The notes under the pieces are model-generated. The model did not search any database. It was not told the origin of the DNA and saw only the letters and a program-made list of their open reading frames with translations. The position numbers were made by a program, and so were the translations under genes. Below, piece after piece: positions 14,693-16,114 of a DNA stretch of 16,114 nucleotides. The DNA is from Candidatus Melainabacteria bacterium GWA2_34_9 (lineage in GTDB: Bacteria > Cyanobacteriota > Vampirovibrionia > Gastranaerophilales > UBA9971): assembly GCA_001784535.1 (NCBI GenBank), contig MFRJ01000101.1, positions 288 to 16,401 on the forward strand. The letters are read 5' to 3'. Every line of letters begins with the position of its first letter. Position 1 is the stretch's first letter.

Positions 14693-16114
14693 TTATAGAA
14701 CTTCTACAGTAAATTCATCTGTTATTTCATCTTCTGATACAACTCTTAATTCAGTTATAACTTGCTCAAAAAGATAGAAAATCGACAATCTTAACTCGGG
14801 CTTGACTATTATTGCTATATTTGAAATAGCATACTCGCTATTCTTTACTTTATCACAGACAAATTTTACAAATTCTTTTATATCGTGATTTTGAACAAAA
14901 TATTTTCCTTTATTCTTCTTCTCTATTGATTTTTTAAGCTTTGTATCTTGCTCAACAGATGGAACTATTCCATAAATATAATTATTAGAATCCGCAATAT
15001 CACTGCATATTTGCCTACTCATAAGAATCCTCAATTTATCCACAAGCTGATCATTATTATATTCAGCTTTCAACAGGTCGTTAAGCTTTTCAAAAACAAA
15101 AACGATATCTTTTATCGAAACCTTTTCTCTTATCAATTTTGCAAAAATATAGCGAAGATCACCTAGAGAAACCGCTCCTTGTATCAATTCTTCTGCGAGA
15201 AAAAGGTTTTCTTCTCCCAAAAGACTGATATAGTTAAGAATTTCTCCGTAAGATAAAATTTCTTCCACATATTTGCATACAACAAATTCAAGATGTCTGG
15301 CGATAACCTGCGACGCTGTCAATCCTTTATCCCAATAGCTTTTCGTCTTTCCTTCTTCTATCCAGAAAACTTTTTGTCCTGTAACAGGATCAATAGAATC
15401 TATCGCACCTCTTGGTTTTTTTTCAATATTTGCCTGCCCGAGAACAAACATTCTGTATTCAGGATAGGCAATCCCCGAAAGAGCTTTAAATTTTCTTACA
15501 TTTATACTGTATTGATTCTCAGCCATTTCGTCTGAACTTATAAAACGTATTGCGGGAATTACATACCCCAACTTGTCGGTCAATTCCTGCCTTAGCCTTA
15601 CGCTTTCTATTATCAGCTCACCATTTTTTTCATTGTCAATTAAGTCAACTAATTCTTCACTAACAACAATCGTAAGAACATCTTGACCAATTCGCTCGTA
15701 CATATTAGCCGGCGAAAGTATTTCAGCAAATTTATTCTTAAGAGAATTACGTTCTGCAAGCTTTTCAGAGATTTCCTGATTAAGGTTTTCTCTGTCAATA
15801 TCAATAGAATTTGAATCAAGAAGCTGTTTTATTTCATTTACTCTTTCATTTTTTTGCCGCAATTGTTCTTGAAGCGATTTTGCCTGTTCAGATGGGGCAT
15901 CTTTATAATGGAAAAGCTTTTCCATTCTTGATTTAAAATGTCCTACCTGAGCAATATCATCATCTTCTTCATGAGAATCCTCTGCCTGTCTTGAAAATAT
16001 GCAATTGTACTGAAACCCTTCTTCGGCTTCAACTTCATTTAATGAATACAATTCCCATCCTTCAATAGCCATTGAATTCAACAGTTCTTCAAGCCCTTCA
16101 GTGTCCTCACTGGA
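14693..16114 (-). CDS. Soluble FlhA-C-like (FHIPEP cytoplasmic domain) protein with DUF4177-like N-terminus, 5' end outside window
   Basis: The frame is open from the right edge, so the true start is unseen; 473 codons are visible (numbered from 16114). Residues 1-43 (LEELLNSMAIEGWELYSL...CIFSR) resemble a DUF4177-type domain. An acidic stretch and a coiled coil (about 76-133) follow. From about 143 to the end the sequence follows the cytoplasmic domain of FlhA/InvA/YscV, the type III export gate. Segments match in order: ELVDLIDNEKNGELIIESVRLRQ, KLGYVIPAIRF, a QVIARHLEFVV segment, EELIQGAVSLGDLRYIFAKL, REKVSIKDIVFVFEKL, and a PELR...RVVSEDEI end. No transmembrane helix is present, although FlhA has a large N-terminal membrane domain. 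The downstream dapL-like gene has its own promoter. Homology to FlhA-C is quite likely by eye; function is unknown. Confidence 0.75.
   Translation of the reverse strand, partial: SSEDTEGLEELLNSMAIEGWELYSLNEVEAEEGFQYNCIFSRQAEDSHEEDDDIAQVGHFKSRMEKLFHYKDAPSEQAKSLQEQLRQKNERVNEIKQLLDSNSIDIDRENLNQEISEKLAERNSLKNKFAEILSPANMYERIGQDVLTIVVSEELVDLIDNEKNGELIIESVRLRQELTDKLGYVIPAIRFISSDEMAENQYSINVRKFKALSGIAYPEYRMFVLGQANIEKKPRGAIDSIDPVTGQKVFWIEEGKTKSYWDKGLTASQVIARHLEFVVCKYVEEILSYGEILNYISLLGEENLFLAEELIQGAVSLGDLRYIFAKLIREKVSIKDIVFVFEKLNDLLKAEYNNDQLVDKLRILMSRQICSDIADSNNYIYGIVPSVEQDTKLKKSIEKKNKGKYFVQNHDIKEFVKFVCDKVKNSEYAISNIAIIVKPELRLSIFYLFEQVITELRVVSEDEITDEFTVEVL

Overview
The window is an AT-rich stretch from a diderm bacterium. 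It shows tight gene packing, Shine-Dalgarno-led genes, a TolC-type outer membrane protein with a signal peptide, MurA for peptidoglycan, and an aminotransferase of the LL-diaminopimelate type. The gene mix and protein style resemble non-photosynthetic relatives of Cyanobacteria (Melainabacteria/Vampirovibrionia, Gastranaerophilales-like). That placement is inference from general resemblance and there is no rRNA here to settle it. No tRNA, rRNA, CRISPR array, insertion sequence or prophage gene was seen.

Layout. 1-3058 (minus): ftsH followed 14 bases later by a gltA/nfnB-type flavoprotein that runs off the left edge. 3059-3722: a roughly 660-base non-coding divergent region with a phased palindromic pair in front of ftsH and a 32-base dyad of unknown role. 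3723-7066 (plus): murA, a small protein made of two copies of an RWYDxDP module, and a GT-C type membrane glycosyltransferase. 7074-7241 (minus): a 55-residue AtpZ/AtpI-family membrane protein, convergent with the glycosyltransferase and divergent from the next gene. 7287-9320 (plus): a soluble sensor histidine kinase and a DivK-like single-domain response regulator, closed by a clear hairpin. 9462-13320 (plus): marR, a tolC-like gene, tlyA and nadK, closely packed with tlyA and nadK overlapping. 13337-14599 (minus): a dapL-like aminotransferase with a good sigma70-type promoter and a terminator embedded in the end of nadK. 14693-16114 (minus, 5' end outside the window): a soluble protein carrying what looks like a complete FlhA cytoplasmic domain.

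Most of the window is housekeeping: membrane proteolysis, peptidoglycan precursor synthesis, NADP synthesis, an rRNA methyltransferase-like protein and lysine/DAP synthesis. It also holds a cytoplasmic phosphorelay and a MarR-controlled outer membrane factor without its own pump. The most unusual item is the FlhA-C-like protein with no membrane domain in the visible part and a DUF4177-like plus coiled-coil N-terminus. The duplicated RWYDxDP protein is the other gene I cannot assign. No complete new multigene system can be demonstrated from this window alone.
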